Assembly (NCBI RefSeq): GCF_905171765.1
Contig: NC_053390.1
Coordinates: 136,540,820 to 136,604,819 of the forward strand
Length of the DNA stretch: 64,000 nucleotides
DNA from: Bufo bufo
Taxonomy: Eukaryota; Chordata; Amphibia; Anura; Bufonidae
Direction of reading: 5' to 3'
A model generated the notes under the pieces. The model made no database searches and was not told the DNA's origin. It saw only the letters and a list, made by a program, of their open reading frames with translations. Positions 36,071 to 47,644 of the stretch are shown piece after piece. Position numbers and translations under genes: made by a program. Each line of letters opens with the position of its first letter. The first letter of the stretch is position 1.

Positions 36071-36439
36071 CAAGGCCATCAATATCAATGGATTATCCCA
36101 TAAGAGCTAATTGAAATGACTCCTAGCAGAGGCAGGTGCTTGGCAAGCTGCTGCCCACTCACAAAAAAAGCCAGCAAGTCCTCCAGATGTTTCAGTTAAA
36201 TTGCTGAAAACCCTTTTAACATACTGTCACTATATCATATGGGGGATATTTACATACTTTGTATCTGCAAAATAAACAGGACATCTGCTCAGAAAAAAAT
36301 ATACCGTATATACTCGAGTATAAGCCGACCCGAGTATAAGCCGAGGCCCCTAATTTTACCCCCAAAAAATGGGAAAAATTATTGACTCGAGTATAAGACT
36401 AGGGTGGGAAATGCAGCTATAATGCAGAGTGTATGTGTA

Positions 36440-37995
36440 CAGGGAGTGCAGAATTATTAGGCAAGTTGTATTTTTGAGGATTAATTTTATTATTGAACAA
36501 CAACCATGTTCTCAATGAACCCAAAAAACTCATTAATATCAAAGCTGAATATTTTTGGAAGTAGTTTTTAGTTTGTTTTTAGTTTTAGCTATTTTAGGGG
36601 GATATCTGTGTGTGCAGGTGACTATTACTGTGCATAATTATTAGGCAACTTAACAAAAAACAAATATATACCCATTTCAATTATTTATTTTTACCAGTGA
36701 AACCAATATAACAGCGCAACATTCACAAATATACATTTCTGACATTCAAAAACAAAACAAAAACAAATCAGTGACCAATATAGCCACCTTTCTTTGCAAG
36801 GACACTCAAAAGCCTGCCATCCATGGATTCTGTCAGTGTTTTGATCTGTTCACCATCAACATTGCGTGCAGCAGCAACCACAGCCTCCCAGACACTGTTC
36901 AGAGAGGTGTACTGTTTTCCCTCCTTGTAAATCTCACATTTGATGATGGACCACAGGTTCTCAATGGGGTTCAGATCAGGTGAACAAGGAGGCCATGTCA
37001 TTAGATTTTCTTCTTTTATATCCTTTCTTGCCAGCCACGCTGTGGAGTACTTGGACGCGTGTGATGGAGCATTGTCCTGCATGAAAATCATGTTTTTCTT
37101 GAAGGATGCAGACTTCTTCCTGTACCACTGCTTGAAGAAGGTGTCTTCCAGAAACTGGCAGTGGGACTGGGAGTTGAGCTTGACTCCATCCTCAACCCGA
37201 AAAGGCCCCACAAGCTCATCTTTGATGATACCAGCCCAAACCAGTACTCCACCTCCACCTTGCTGGTGTCTGGTGTCTGAGTCTGCCCTTTACCAATCCA
37301 GCCACGGGCCCATCCATCTGGCCCATCAAGACTCACTCTCATTTCATCAGTCCATAAAACCTTAGAAAAATCAGTCTTGAGATATTTCTTGGCCCAGTCT
37401 TGACGTTTCAGCTTGTGTGTCTTGTTCAGTGGTGGTCGTCTTTCAGCCTTTCTTACCTTGGCCATGTCTCTGAGTATTGCACACCTTGTGCTTTTGGGCA
37501 CTCCAGTGATGTTGCAGCTCCGAAATATGGCCAAACTGGTGGCAAGTGGCATCTTGGCAGCTGCACGCTTGACTTTTCTCAGTTCATGGGCAGTTATTTT
37601 GCGCCTTGGTTTTTCCACACGCTTCTTGAGACCCTGTTGACTATTTTGAATGAAACGCTTGATTGTTCGATGATCACGCTTCAGAAGCTTTGCAATTTTA
37701 ACAGTGCTGCATCCCTCTGCAAGATATCTCACTATTTTTGACTTTTCTGAGCCTGTCAAGTCCTTCTTTTGACCCATTTTGCCAAAGGAAAGGAAGTTGC
37801 CTAATAATTATGCACACCTAATATAGGGTGTTGATGTCATTAGACCACACCCCTTCTCATTACAGAGATGCACATCACCTAATATGCTTAATTGGTAGTA
37901 GGCTTTCGAGCCTATACAGCTTGGAGTAAGACAACATGCATAAAGAGGATGATGTGGTCAAAATACTCATTTGCCTAATAATTCTGCACGCAGTG
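36440..37995 (-). mobile_element. Tc1 transposon copy A (broken transposase)
   Basis: Ends cagggagtgcagaattatta and taataattctgcacgcagtg, with TA at 36438-36439 and 37996-37997. The transposase lies on the minus strand from 37777 (MGQKKDLTGS, a paired-type helix-turn-helix region including TVKIAKLLKRDHRTIKRF, first Asp in LWTDEMRV). The frame breaks near 37265, where a 12-bp loss and a 7-bp gain relative to copy B shift it. It resumes at 37211 with the remaining catalytic motifs FMQDNAPSH and NPIENLW and ends KKGGYIGH at 36768. Otherwise full length. Confidence 0.95.
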
Positions 37996-38097
37996 TATAT
38001 AATGCACACACTCTACATTATATACACACATCTGCAAGAGGGTTACTCCCTGTATTTAATGCAGAGTGTGTGCATTATATACACACACACTCTGCAT

Positions 38098-38430
38098 TAA
38101 ATACAGGGAGCCATCCACAGATCTCCCCCCTAAACAGTGCCATCCACAGATCTCCCCCCTAAACAGTGCCATCCACAGATCTCCCCCCTAAACAGTGCCA
38201 TCCACAGATCCCCCCTAAACAGTGCCATCCACAGATCCCCCCTAAACAGTGCCATCCACAGATCCCCCCTCCCCTAAACAGTGCCATGATGGCACTGTTT
38301 AGGGGAGGGGGGATCTGTGGATGGCACTGTAGGGGGATCTGTGGATGGCACTGCCATCCACAGATCCCCCTACAGTGCCATCCACAGATCCCCCTACAGT
38401 GCCATCCACAGATCCCCCTCCCCGACGCTC
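38098..38430. repeat. minisatellite cagtgccatccacagatc, partly inverted
   Basis: About ten units of 28-30 bp (about 25 bp at the end). Roughly 38283-38355 contains the same unit in reverse complement, giving an internal palindrome. Confidence 0.88.
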
Positions 38431-38490
38431 ACAGCAGTATATTTAAACTAATCAGTAACCTTTAACTTTGGATATCTTACTTTGTCTTTG

Positions 38491-38623
38491 CTCCGGTAAT
38501 AGCAGGTAGTGCGGGGAGCGGCGCTCACTCACTGACGTCACGCGCCTGCTCCCACTAGGCGGCGCAGGCGCGTGACGTCAGTGAGTGAGCGCCGCCCCCC
38601 GCACTGCCTGCTATTACCGGAGC
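38491..38623. repeat. GC-rich palindrome with two CRE-like sites
   Basis: gctccggtaatagcaggtag pairs with ctgctattaccggagc; both arms contain actgacgtcacgcgcctg or its complement. Confidence 0.8.
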
Positions 38624-38714
38624 TAAGACCTAGACTCGAGTATAAGACGAGGGGGCTTTTTGAGCACAAAAATATGTGCCAAAAAACTCGTCTTATACTC
38701 GAGTATATACGGTA

Positions 38715-39132
38715 CATTGGTGATTGTCTCCTACTTCTGTATTCTTCTCGTGAGTTCCTGATTCTTATGCAATTTTAGAGGAACAACTTTAAGGTCATCC
38801 GATAAAATTTGCCCTGCTGTGCTGCTTCCATTGCTGCCTTTATAATGATCATGTCCCATGATTACTTATTCAGACTTGACCAATATTCTTTATTTTATTT
38901 TTCTATTTTAAAAATTATAGCAAACTTAGGTTGAGTTTTGGGTGTACATACCTGACGCCACTTATGTCCATGCAGTGGTGTATTCTGTTTTCCCCTGTTC
39001 TGTAATATTAATAATTCACTATGATTAGCTATAACTACAATATGTCAGATTGTTCATCTGCTTCTAATCCACGTTTAAATAGCAATTAGTTTTTTTCCGC
39101 CTTCATTTTACTGTTTTTTTGATTGTTTTCAG
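38715..39132. other. intron sequence, nothing assigned
   Basis: Approach to the exon at 39133; no repeat or exon seen. Confidence 0.5.
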
Positions 39133-39372
39133 ATTTTGTGGCACATATTAGGGCCTAACTCTAAAGCCATCTTGACCTCAGGTAATAATGACTTTGGTGA
39201 ACCTGTGAATGGCTCTTTCCATTACAATGATGGAGAAGGAGGACTAAGGATAATTACCCTAACTGTTCTGCCTCATGGAGAAATTGAAGTCCAAGAAAAG
39301 TTCATTGTTGTATTACGTGTGGCAAGTGGGACTACCGAGATTGATCCAAAAGCTGAAAATGTGACTCTAACA
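39133..39372 (+). CDS. ADGRV1: ADGRV1 exon 15: Calx-beta core
   Basis: Acceptor ttttcag ends at 39132; donor aca|gtaaga at 39373. 80 codons, phase 0 at both ends. It encodes ILWHILGPNSKAILTSG, then the strand GLRIITLTVLPHGEIEVQ and EKFIVVLRVASGTTEIDP. A palindromic repeat begins about 23 nt past the donor. Confidence 0.92.
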
Positions 39373-39395
39373 GTAAGAATTTTTATTTTACTACT

Positions 39396-39977
39396 AAATT
39401 GGTTTTCTGAGACTTTTATACTGATGAAATATCCTCTGGATAGGTCATCAGTATTGCATCTGAGGGGGGTCCAGCACCTGGGACCCCCGCTGATCAGCTG
39501 TTTGAGAAGGCACAGTTCACAGTAGCGCATCTGCCTTCTAACAGCTTTTTCTATGATGTTATGTTCATGGGTCACATCACCTAGGTGCAGCTCTTCCCCC
39601 TTTGAAATGAATGGGGCTGAGCTACAATACCAAGCACATCCGTTATACCAGGCATCCTCAAACTGCGGCCCTCCAGCTGTTGTAAAACTACAACTCCCAC
39701 AATGCCTTGCTGGAGGCTGATACCTGTAGGCTGTTCGGGCATGCTGGGAGTTGTAGTTTTGCAACAGCTGGAGGGCCGCAGTTTGAGGATGCCTGGGTTA
39801 TACAATGGACGGCACTGTACTTGGTGAGCTAAGAGTAGACCACGGCACTGCCTAGAGCGCCGCTGCCTTCTCAAACAGCTAATTGGTGGGGGTCCTGGGT
39901 GTTTAAACCCCCCCCAGATACTGATGACCTATCCAGAGGATAGGTCATTAGTATAAAGTCTCGGAATACCCCTTTAA
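39396..39977. mobile_element. full ggataggtcatca palindrome carrying a nested hAT MITE
   Basis: gagacttttatactgatg through tcctctggataggtcatcag pairs with 39918-39965. The right end is TTAA (39974-39977); the left end is degenerate. The nested element is 39649-39795. Confidence 0.75.
39649..39795. mobile_element. hAT MITE, 8-bp duplication
   Basis: caggcatcctcaaactgcgg and ccgcagtttgaggatgcctg are inverted. Flanks cgttatac (39641-39648) and ggttatac (39796-39803) match at 7 of 8 positions, the hAT hallmark. Related to 41388-41520. Confidence 0.9.
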
Positions 39978-40514
39978 TTATGCATGAAAGCAGAGAAATA
40001 TTACATCAGATTAATTTTAAATGTTTTTAAAGTGATTCTTGTTGTTGTTAGTTGTTCTTAGTTGTTGTTTATTGTTTTTTTTTTCTTTAGTTTGCACACT
40101 TTTTCCCATGTGTTTGAGTAGTGTCTTCCTGTGAAAGATCTTCTCACTAGTATTACTGGCTGACCAGAAGGGACAGGGTGTGTTGCAGTTATTTCTCAAA
40201 TTTACAAGTCTTGCTCATAAAATCAAGCACTGACTAAAACATAATTGGAGGTTTTGTTAAAATAATCCAATAGCACAAGTCCTGGTTCCTAATGTAAAAT
40301 TGCATTATGATTGTTACTAATTGTAGTCATTTCTTTGAGTTTCCAAAAGAAAATTACAGTATTTGACCAAAGATGAGATATGTCTAATAGGCAGTTATAT
40401 AGAAAATCTGAAAGGGTTTAGAAATTAGCAGGTTATTGGGAAATTCATGAAATACTGGCCTACTATGTTTTATATTAACTGTATTTTTCAATATGCTTTT
40501 TTTAACTTCTTCAG

Positions 40515-40664
40515 ATACTGAAATTTGGAGATCTAAATGGAATTGTACAGTTTGCAGCTGAGTCACTTCTAAAGAAGAACTATACAGAACCAGAAACCAC
40601 GGACGGTCCTTTAAATATAACTCTCATTATAAAAAGAATTCAAGGGACACTAGGAATCCTTACG
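40515..40664 (+). CDS. ADGRV1: ADGRV1 exon 16: inter-repeat linker
   Basis: Acceptor cttcag ends at 40514; donor acg|gtactg at 40665. 50 codons, phase 0. It encodes ILKFGDLNGIVQFAAESLL, then DGPLNITLIIKRIQGTLGIL. Here the linker reads GDLNGIVQF rather than ND-P-G. Confidence 0.9.
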
Positions 40665-40679
40665 GTACTGATGTTTTTT

Positions 40680-40925
40680 TTTGCTATTTTATTATACTCA
40701 CTTATATATCGCTGACATATTTCGCAGCGCTTTACAGACATTAACATCACACTGTCCCCAACGGGGCTCACAATCTAAGGTCCCTATCAGTATGTCTCTG
40801 GAGTATGGGAGGAAACCAGAGTACCTGGAGGAAACCCACACAAACACGGGGAGAACATAAAAACTCCATGCAGATGTTGTCCTTGGTTGGATTCAAACCA
40901 AGGACCCCAGCGCTGCTGGTCAACT
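40680..40925 (-). mobile_element. tRNA-type SINE, minus strand
   Basis: On the minus strand the head has a box-B-like ggtttgaatcc (from 40894), followed by a middle block (ggtttcctccaggtactc) and a LINE-like tail with agattgtgagccccgttggg and gtctgtaaagcgctgcg. The 5' tRNA part (box A) is truncated. The 3' end is at about 40680, 15 nt past the exon at 40515. Confidence 0.72.
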
Positions 40926-40956
40926 AACCAATAAAACAGAAACAATTCATCATTTA

Positions 40957-42452
40957 CAGTGGGGAAAATAAGTATTTGATACACTGGCGATTTTGCAAGT
41001 TTTACCATTTACAAAGAACGGAGAGGTCTGTAATTTTTATCGTAGGTACACTCTAACTGTGAGAGACAGAATCTAAAAAAAATCCTAAAAATCACATTGT
41101 ATAATTTGTAAATAATTCATTTGCATTTTATCGCATGAAATAAGTATTTGATACAATAGAAAAACAGAACTTAATATTTGGTACAGAAACCTTTGTTTGC
41201 AATTACAGAGGTCAGACGTTTCCTGTAGTTCTTGACCAAGTTTGCACACACTGCAGCAGGGATTTTGGTCCACTCATCCATACAGATCTCTAGATCTTTC
41301 AGGTTTCCGGGCGACCGCTGGACTACATTGAGTTTCAGCTCCCTCCAAAGATTTTCGATTGGGTTCAGGTCTGGAGACTGGCTAGGCCAGGGATGGGCAA
41401 ACTGTTGCAAAACTATAACTCCCAGCATGCAAAGACTGTCTACATCTATCAGCCTATAGCAGGGCATGGTGGGAATTGTAGTTTTTCAACACCTGGAGAG
41501 CTGCAGTTTGCTCATCCCTGGACTAGGCCACTCCAAGACCTTGAAATGCTTCTTACTCCTTATTTGCCCTGGCTGTGTGTTTTAGGACATTGTCATGCTA
41601 GAAGACTTAGCCACGACCCATCTTCAATGCTCTTACTGAGGGAAGGAGGTTGTTGGCCAAAATCTAGTGATACATGGCGCATTCCATCCTCCCTTCAATA
41701 CGGTGCAGTCGTCCTGTTCCTTTTGCAGAAAAGCACCCCCAAAGTATGATGTTTCCACCCCCATGCTTCACAGTTTGGACAATGTTCTAAGGGTTGTACT
41801 CATCCTTCTTCTTCCTCCAAACACGGCGAGTGGAATTGATACCAAAAAGTTCTATTCTCGTCTCATCTGACTACATGACCTTCTACCATGCTTCCTCTGG
41901 ATCATCCAGATGGTCACTAGTGAACTTCAAACGGGCCTGAACATGTGCTGGTGTGAGCAGAGGGGCCTTGCGTGCCCTGGAGGATTTTAATCCATAATAG
42001 CATAGTGTGTTACTAACGGTAAACTTTGAGACTGTGGTCTCAACTCTCTTCAGGTTATTGACCAGGTCCTCCCGTGTAGTTCTGGGCTGATTCCTGACCT
42101 TTCTCAGAATCATCCTTACTCCACGAGGCGAGATCCTGCATGGAGCCCCAGACCAAGAAAGATTGACAGTCATCTTGTGTTTCTTCCATTTTCAAATAAT
42201 TGCGCCAACAGTTGTTGCCTTCTCACCAAGTTGCTGGCCTATTGTCCTGTAGCTCATCCTAGCCTTGTGCAGGTCTGCAATTTGGTCCCTGGTGTCCTTA
42301 GACAGCTCTTTGGTCTTGGCCATGGTGGAGAGTTTGGAGTGTGATTGATTGAGTGTGTGGAAAGGTGTCTTTTGTACAGGTAACGAGTTCAAACAGGTGC
42401 AATTAATACAGGTAATGAGTGCAGAGTAGGAGGGCTTCTTAAAGAAAAACTA
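40957..42452 (-). pseudogene. Tc1-family transposon relic, one end lost
   Basis: The left end, cagtggggaaaataagtatt after TA, carries two direct copies of aaataagtatttgatac (about 40968 and 41141), the IR/DR layout. The minus-strand transposase is in pieces: [20 protein letters not shown] from 42322, [20 protein letters not shown] around 42110, and [18 protein letters not shown] near 41340. Frameshifts and stops separate them, and a hAT MITE interrupts it at 41388. The right terminal repeat is missing past 42452. Confidence 0.9.
41388..41520. mobile_element. hAT MITE nested in the Tc1 relic
   Basis: cagggatgggcaaactgt and cagtttgctcatccctg are inverted. Flanks ggctaggc (41380-41387) and gactaggc (41521-41528) are the 8-bp duplication (7 of 8). 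Removing it restores the Tc1 reading gactggctaggccactcc. Confidence 0.92.
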
Positions 42453-42611
42453 CGCTCTCCATTCACCACTATGTGAGTTCCAAAAAAAGCTTTGCTATTT
42501 TCAGCATTCCCATAGTAGTGAGTGAGAGCTTGACGAACATGCGCAGTGTGCTCTCTTTCACTTCGGACGACCCATTCTGGACTCACACATTTTTATACAG
42601 AATAAAATTTA

Positions 42612-43022
42612 TTAAAGGGGTATTTGCATCTCAGACAATGGGGGCATATCACTAGGATATGACCCCATTGTCTGATTGATGTGGGCCCCACCTATGGGAC
42701 CCGCATCTATCTCGTAAACTGAGCTGGTAAAGTGAAGGAGGGCGCACCACGCATGCGTGGCCACCCTCCATTCATTTCTATTGGTTTGTTGAAAATAGCT
42801 AAGCCCCATAAAAATGAGTGAGAGCGCACCAGCGCTCGGCTTTTTTCGGCGGGCCCATAGGAATGAATGGAGGGCGGCCATGCAGGTGCGGTGCACCCTC
42901 ATTCCCTTTTCTGGCTCAGTTTACAAGATAGTTGCCCCCACCTCTGGGACTCGCACCTATAAGACAATGGGAGCATATACTAGCGGTATGCCCCCATTGT
43001 CTGAAATGGGAATACCCATTTA
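42612..43022. mobile_element. palindromic MITE, TTAA duplication
   Basis: TTAA at 42612-42615 and 43019-43022. The arms pair aggggtatttgcatctcaga with tctgaaatgggaatacccat and gacaatggggg with cccccattgtc. Confidence 0.87.
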
Positions 43023-43933
43023 AGTCCCAAGATACAACAAAACGTAGACATTTTGGTATCTTCAGAACTTTAACAACCTGTAGAATAAATTAGCAAAATC
43101 GCTTATGATAATAATTCAACTTACAAAGTAAACTAAATTAAATGTTAATATGTTTGTACCCAAAAAATGGCTAAAAGTAAAAAAAAAAAAAAAGCTTCAT
43201 TCAGCTAGTGAAAGTTGTGTCTCTCAGAATGGAAAGAGGCATAATCAAAAATGTCTCAATGTCTAAATTGACCAGATCGTCAAGAGGTTAATTTTTAAAA
43301 ATGTTTTCCATAATCTTGTTTTGATTATTGTTTCAATAAGTTACTTACATAATTATGAGTTTGGGATAGGTTTTTTATTTTATTTCTTCCTTCTGCTTTT
43401 CATTTTGATGTGCAATTGTCTCAAATTTTCCATGGAAACAGGAATTGTCTGTTACATATAGAGATGAGCAGTCTCAATGATTATCAGTTACAATTCTGAA
43501 ATTACTGTCCTCTGCGTGCACTCTGCTCATAGGTCAACAGGGGAACTAGATGAAAAATGCAGACATTGCTTACAGACATCAACTCTAAGCAATGTCTACA
43601 TTCACCTCTCAATTTTCAATAATGTATCTTCATGTTTTAATCATTCATATATAGTTCCGGGAGTTACGGTATTAGCTTTGGACAATCTCTTTTTCTGTGA
43701 AAGACTCACAATTAGCAGTACTTTGATAAGTAGCAAGTTTTCAATTCCCCTGCACTGCTACCCCAGGACAATTGAAGTATTACATTATGTCCATTGAAAT
43801 TAATGGGCTGTCCTAGCATGGACACACTGGGTCCTCCAAAGGACTAGACGTTTTTTGTAGCTGCTTTGTACTCTGACAAAACAATGTATATCCCAAAGGA
43901 GATGCTAATCTTTATTTACACCTTAATCAGAGC
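43023..43933. other. intron sequence, nothing assigned
   Basis: AT-rich, with an A-tract at about 43181-43193. No exon or bounded repeat. Confidence 0.5.
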
Positions 43934-43936
43934 TTA

Positions 43937-44422
43937 GGCTACTTTCACACTCGCGTTTGGTGCGGATCTGTCATGGATCTGCACAAACGCATCGGTTCAA
44001 ATAATGCAACCGCATGCATCCGTTCAGAGCGGATCCGTTTGTATTATCTTTAACATAGCCAAAACTGATCCGTCTTGAACACCATTGAAAGTAAATGGTG
44101 AACGGATACGTTTTCTATTGCGCCATATTGTGTCAGTGAAAACGGATCTGTCCCCCATTGACTTACATTGTATGTCAGGACGGATCCGTTTGGCACAGTT
44201 TCGTCAGACGAACACCGAAACGCTGCAAGCAGCACTTTGGTGTCCGCCTCCAAAGCGGAATAGAAGCGGAATGGACCCAAACTGAGCCAAACTGATGCAT
44301 TCTGAGTGGATCTTTATCCATTCAGAATGCATTGAGGGCAAAACTGATCCGTTTTGGACCGCTTGTGAGATCCCTGAACGTATCTCACAAACAGAAACCA
44401 AAACGCCAGTGTGAAAGTAGCC
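43937..44422. mobile_element. palindromic MITE, TTA duplication
   Basis: ggctactttcacactcgc pairs with gccagtgtgaaagtagcc; TTA at 43934-43936 and 44423-44425. Confidence 0.87.
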
Positions 44423-44455
44423 TTAGTAAAACATACACCTAATTTAAAGTTGTCC

Positions 44456-44928
44456 TTAAAAGCTATGAACACCTTAAGGGGTATTTTTTTTTTTTTACAA
44501 TTGCATTTTACACATTTTGGGCTCAAAATATTTTTTTCAATTGATCTTTATTAAAAATGTTCAGACGTTTCTGAGATACAGTACAAGAGTTAAAAAATCT
44601 ATCTGTTTGCAAGCTGTCACATTCTGTATACTTTGAATCCCATCAGCTGGCGGCTCATGTGTACCTCTTATTTTTGACCTCCTGACATCATAAACACTCA
44701 TTATCACTTAATTCTTATAAAACTGTTAAGAATATGACTTAAATAAGTGCTCATGAGATCAGAGATAAGATGTACACATGAGCTGCCAGCTGACGGGATT
44801 CAAAGAAAATAGAAAATGGCAGCTTGCAAACAGAGTAATTTTTTTTAACAGCTTAACATTTTTTATATAGAAATGACTTTTAACGCAAAATGAGTAAAAC
44901 ACAATCATAAAGTGTACATAGCCTTTAA
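44456..44928. mobile_element. palindromic element, TTAA duplication
   Basis: TTAA at 44456-44459 and 44925-44928. Arms contain aagctatgaacacc / gtgtacatagcct, and attttgggctcaaaatattt with a diverged partner near 44870-44900. Same family as 4578-5390. Confidence 0.82.
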
Positions 44929-45023
44929 TGATAATATCAAAGTGAAATGTACATTTTATTTACCCCAATAATTGTATTGTAAGATATGCATGACGTGAAC
45001 CAATCACTTGTTCCCTGTTTTAG

Positions 45024-45497
45024 GTTTATTGGCAGCTGACGAGCGTCTCTGACATTGATGGTGACTTCACAGCGACTTCTGGATGGATTCTTATTCCTGA
45101 TGGGCAGACCGTTGCAGAGATAACTCTTCAGCTCCTACCAGATGATGTACCGGAGCTAGAGGAGACCTATATGGTACAGCTGACCTCCGTAGATGGAGGG
45201 GCAGACTTGGATAAAGGCAAAAGTGTGGTGTGGTTCACTGTTTTGGCAAATGACGATCCTTATGGTGTTTTCGTTTTGGACCCAACAAGTCAGAGCATTA
45301 TTGTACACAGTGACATGGGTCGTTATGTGCAGGTTAATGTCACGCGGCTTGCTGGAACATTTGGCAATGTCACTGTGCAGTATCAGATATCCTTGGGAAA
45401 GTTAGAAAAAGTTAATCTAACAGAAACAATTGAGGGGAATGTGCTGATCCAAGATGGTGCAAGCTTTGGAGTTGGTACAGTGCCAATCAGCAGCCAG
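45024..45497 (+). CDS. ADGRV1: ADGRV1 exon 17: large exon, one and a half Calx-beta repeats
   Basis: Acceptor tttag ends at 45023; donor cag|gtcagt at 45498. 158 codons, phase 0 at both ends; the largest exon here. Order: VYWQLTSVSDIDGDF, SGWILIPDGQTVAEITL, turn PDDVPELEETYMVQLTSV, linker ANDDPYGVFVLDP, then MGRYVQVNVTRLAGTFGN and ASFGVGTVPISSQ. Because it joins a complete turn, linker and new repeat without introns, it is the best single exon for identifying the gene. Confidence 0.97.
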
Positions 45498-45575
45498 GTC
45501 AGTTATTTTCTAGCTACAGTATATGGTATGTAATCAATGTAATATTGATATACTATGGTTATGTGTTATTTATAG

Positions 45576-45719
45576 GTTTTCCTTTCACCTGGCTTTAATT
45601 TTACCCTTGAGTTGACAAATGTCACACTAATGGGTGAAAGTAGCTTTGGAAAGCCCCATATACATAAAGAACAGAAGCCAACTCCAGTACCGGTACCAAA
45701 TCATGCTGCCAACTCAGAG
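45576..45719 (+). CDS. ADGRV1: ADGRV1 exon 18: Calx-beta C-terminal strands
   Basis: Acceptor tttatag ends at 45575; donor gag|gtatag at 45720. 48 codons, phase 0. It encodes VFLSPGFNFTLELTNVTLM, then a Pro/Lys-rich spacer (EQKPTPVPVPNHAANSE). Only 78 nt of intron separate it from the previous exon, the shortest intron in the window. Confidence 0.88.
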
Positions 45720-45890
45720 GTATAGTAACAATAATTAACACACGTCTATAATACATTTAACAAAATTTTTTTTTAAAGTTATGCCGATGTATACCATGCA
45801 GTAAGCATAGTCTTCTACAGGGAAGACTAATATTAAAGTATGTCCTTTTGGCATAATTCTGTCAGGTTTACATTTAGATACTTTTTTTAA

Positions 45891-46374
45891 GGCCCCCTGC
45901 ACACGGCCGTTTTTTTTCCTCGTTTACTGGCCGTTTTTTTTGCGTTCCGTATACGGTCCGTATACGGAACCATTCATTTCAATGGTTCCGCAAAAAAAAC
46001 CGGAATATACTCAGTATGCATTCCGTTTCCGTATTTCCGTTTTTCCGTTCCGTTTTAACATAGAACATGTCCTATTATTGCCCGCAAATCATGGTCCGCG
46101 GCTCCATTCAAGTCAATGGGTCCGCAAAAAAAACGGAACACATACGGAAATGCATCCGTATTTCTTCCGTTTCCGTTCCGTTTTTTGCTGAACCATCTAT
46201 TGAAAATGTTATGCCCAGCCCAATTTTATCTATGTAATTACTGTATACTGTATATGCCATACGGAAAAACGGAACAGAAACGGAAACACAACGGGAACAA
46301 AAAACGGAACAACTGATCCGTGAAAAACGGACCGCAAAACACTGAAAAAGCCATACGGTCGTGTGCAATAGGCC
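45891..46374. mobile_element. palindromic MITE, TAA duplication
   Basis: ggccccctgcacacggccgt pairs with acggtcgtgtgcaataggcc; TAA at 45888-45890 and 46375-46377. The interior is rich in ttccgttttt and its complement. Confidence 0.85.
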
Positions 46375-46608
46375 TAACTCTGAAAGCTGCTATACATTAC
46401 AAAACAACAGACAACTACAAAAAAGCATGTGTGAAGGTATACTTTTTCCATAATGGGGGTCTTTGGCAGATTGATCTAGATGTATGGTTATGCATCAGCG
46501 TGTTTTTTGATGGCATACACTTGGATCAGTCAGAAGTAATTATGGTCTGTGGATATGATATAATTCATATCAATGTTATCCTGTTGTTACTGCTATAATA
46601 AAGATTTA

Positions 46609-46916
46609 GGCCCCTTGCAGACAAGCGTTTGTCACGCTGTGAGTCCGCAGCGCAGCTCCCATCCTGACCTCCCAGCACTGCTGGGGTTGCGTAGCATTAT
46701 ATTGATTTATGATGCTATGTAACCCTTCCAGTCCTGGAATGTTTTAGATGACACTGACATAATGCTGTCAGTGTTATCCAATACATTCCAGAACTGTAAG
46801 GGTTACATAGCATCATAAATCAATATAAAGCTATGTGACCCCGTCAGTGCTGGGAGGTCAGGCCTGGAGCTGCGCTGCAGACTCGCAGAGCGACAAATGC
46901 TTGTCTGCAAGGGGCC
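46609..46916. mobile_element. palindromic MITE, TTA duplication, abutting exon 19
   Basis: ccccttgcagacaagcgttt and the reverse complement near 46896-46914 pair; inner arms ggttacatagcatcataaat are also inverted. TTA at 46606-46608 and 46917-46919. The next exon starts 25 nt after the element. Confidence 0.9.
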
Positions 46917-46941
46917 TTAGGCAATGTCGTTCTTGCTCTAG

Positions 46942-47113
46942 ATTGGTTTTGAATCAGTGGCCTTTCACCTTACAAATATCACATCAGGCATGGGCCATGC
47001 TGTTATATACAGAGAAGGATCTTATGGTGCTGTAACTGTAAGTTGGAGAACTGGATATCCCACTGGCCTCATGCCAAAGAACATCCGTCTTGGTAAACTT
47101 ACGCCAGAGTCCG
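46942..47113 (+). CDS. ADGRV1: ADGRV1 exon 19: Calx-beta-like strands
   Basis: Acceptor ttgctctag ends at 46941; donor g|gtaagt at 47114. 172 nt, phase 0 in and phase 1 out. It encodes IGFESVAFHLTNITSGMG, then REGSYGAVTVSWRTGYP and LGKLTPESG. The 308-bp MITE 46609-46916 ends 25 nt upstream, leaving only a short host sequence for the pyrimidine tract. Confidence 0.9.
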
Positions 47114-47580
47114 GTAAGTCATTTGTTGTTGTTAGAACCATTATTTCTAAGTTACAGTACAAACATATAAAATTATTCACTTAACCCCTATCCGACATCC
47201 GCAGTACATGTATTGCGGATGTCAGGTCTTTAAAGATGGCGCCCGCTCCGGAGTGAAGGAAGCGCAATAGTGACTGATGTGACTGATGTTACACACAGTA
47301 GACAGTGAGACACCCGCGGCTAATTTCTGCAATCCCTCGGTAATGCCAATCGGGGACATTTAACCCCTCAGGCGCTGTGGTCAAATGCGACCACAGCATC
47401 TGAGATGCCAAAAACCTGGAAGTGCACGCTTCACGGGCAGGAATGCCTCCCCCGGGCAGAGATCGGGGGAGACGTTCCATGTCAGTAATGAGCCAGAGCC
47501 TGTACTAGGCTTCTAGGCTCATTACTTGTATATTACAATTCAGGCTAGCAGGTGGCAGCACTGAATTGTAAAATAGGAAT
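47114..47580. other. intron sequence with unassigned repeat-like block
   Basis: 47180-47500 (aacccctatccgacatccgc onward) is GC-rich and looks like an inserted element, but no ends were resolved. Confidence 0.4.
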
Positions 47581-47644
47581 CTATGGGGGAGATTTATCAA
47601 ACTGGTGTAAAGTAGAACTGGCTTATTTGCCCATAGCAACCAAT

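Larger units (their letters stand above)
36304..38712. mobile_element. non-autonomous element with ccgtatatactcgagtataa ends
   Basis: Terminal inverted repeats of about 20 bp (ccgtatatactcgagtataa and complement) are flanked by TA (36302-36303, 38713-38714). The interior holds the Tc1 copy 36440-37995, a minisatellite (38098-38430) and a GC-rich palindrome (38491-38623). No transposase of its own is visible. Confidence 0.8.

Noticed and set aside
40884..40925. tRNA gene candidate (box-B-like ggtttgaatcc, minus strand)
   Set aside because: No box A or cloverleaf; the sequence continues into a LINE-like tail, so it is a SINE head.
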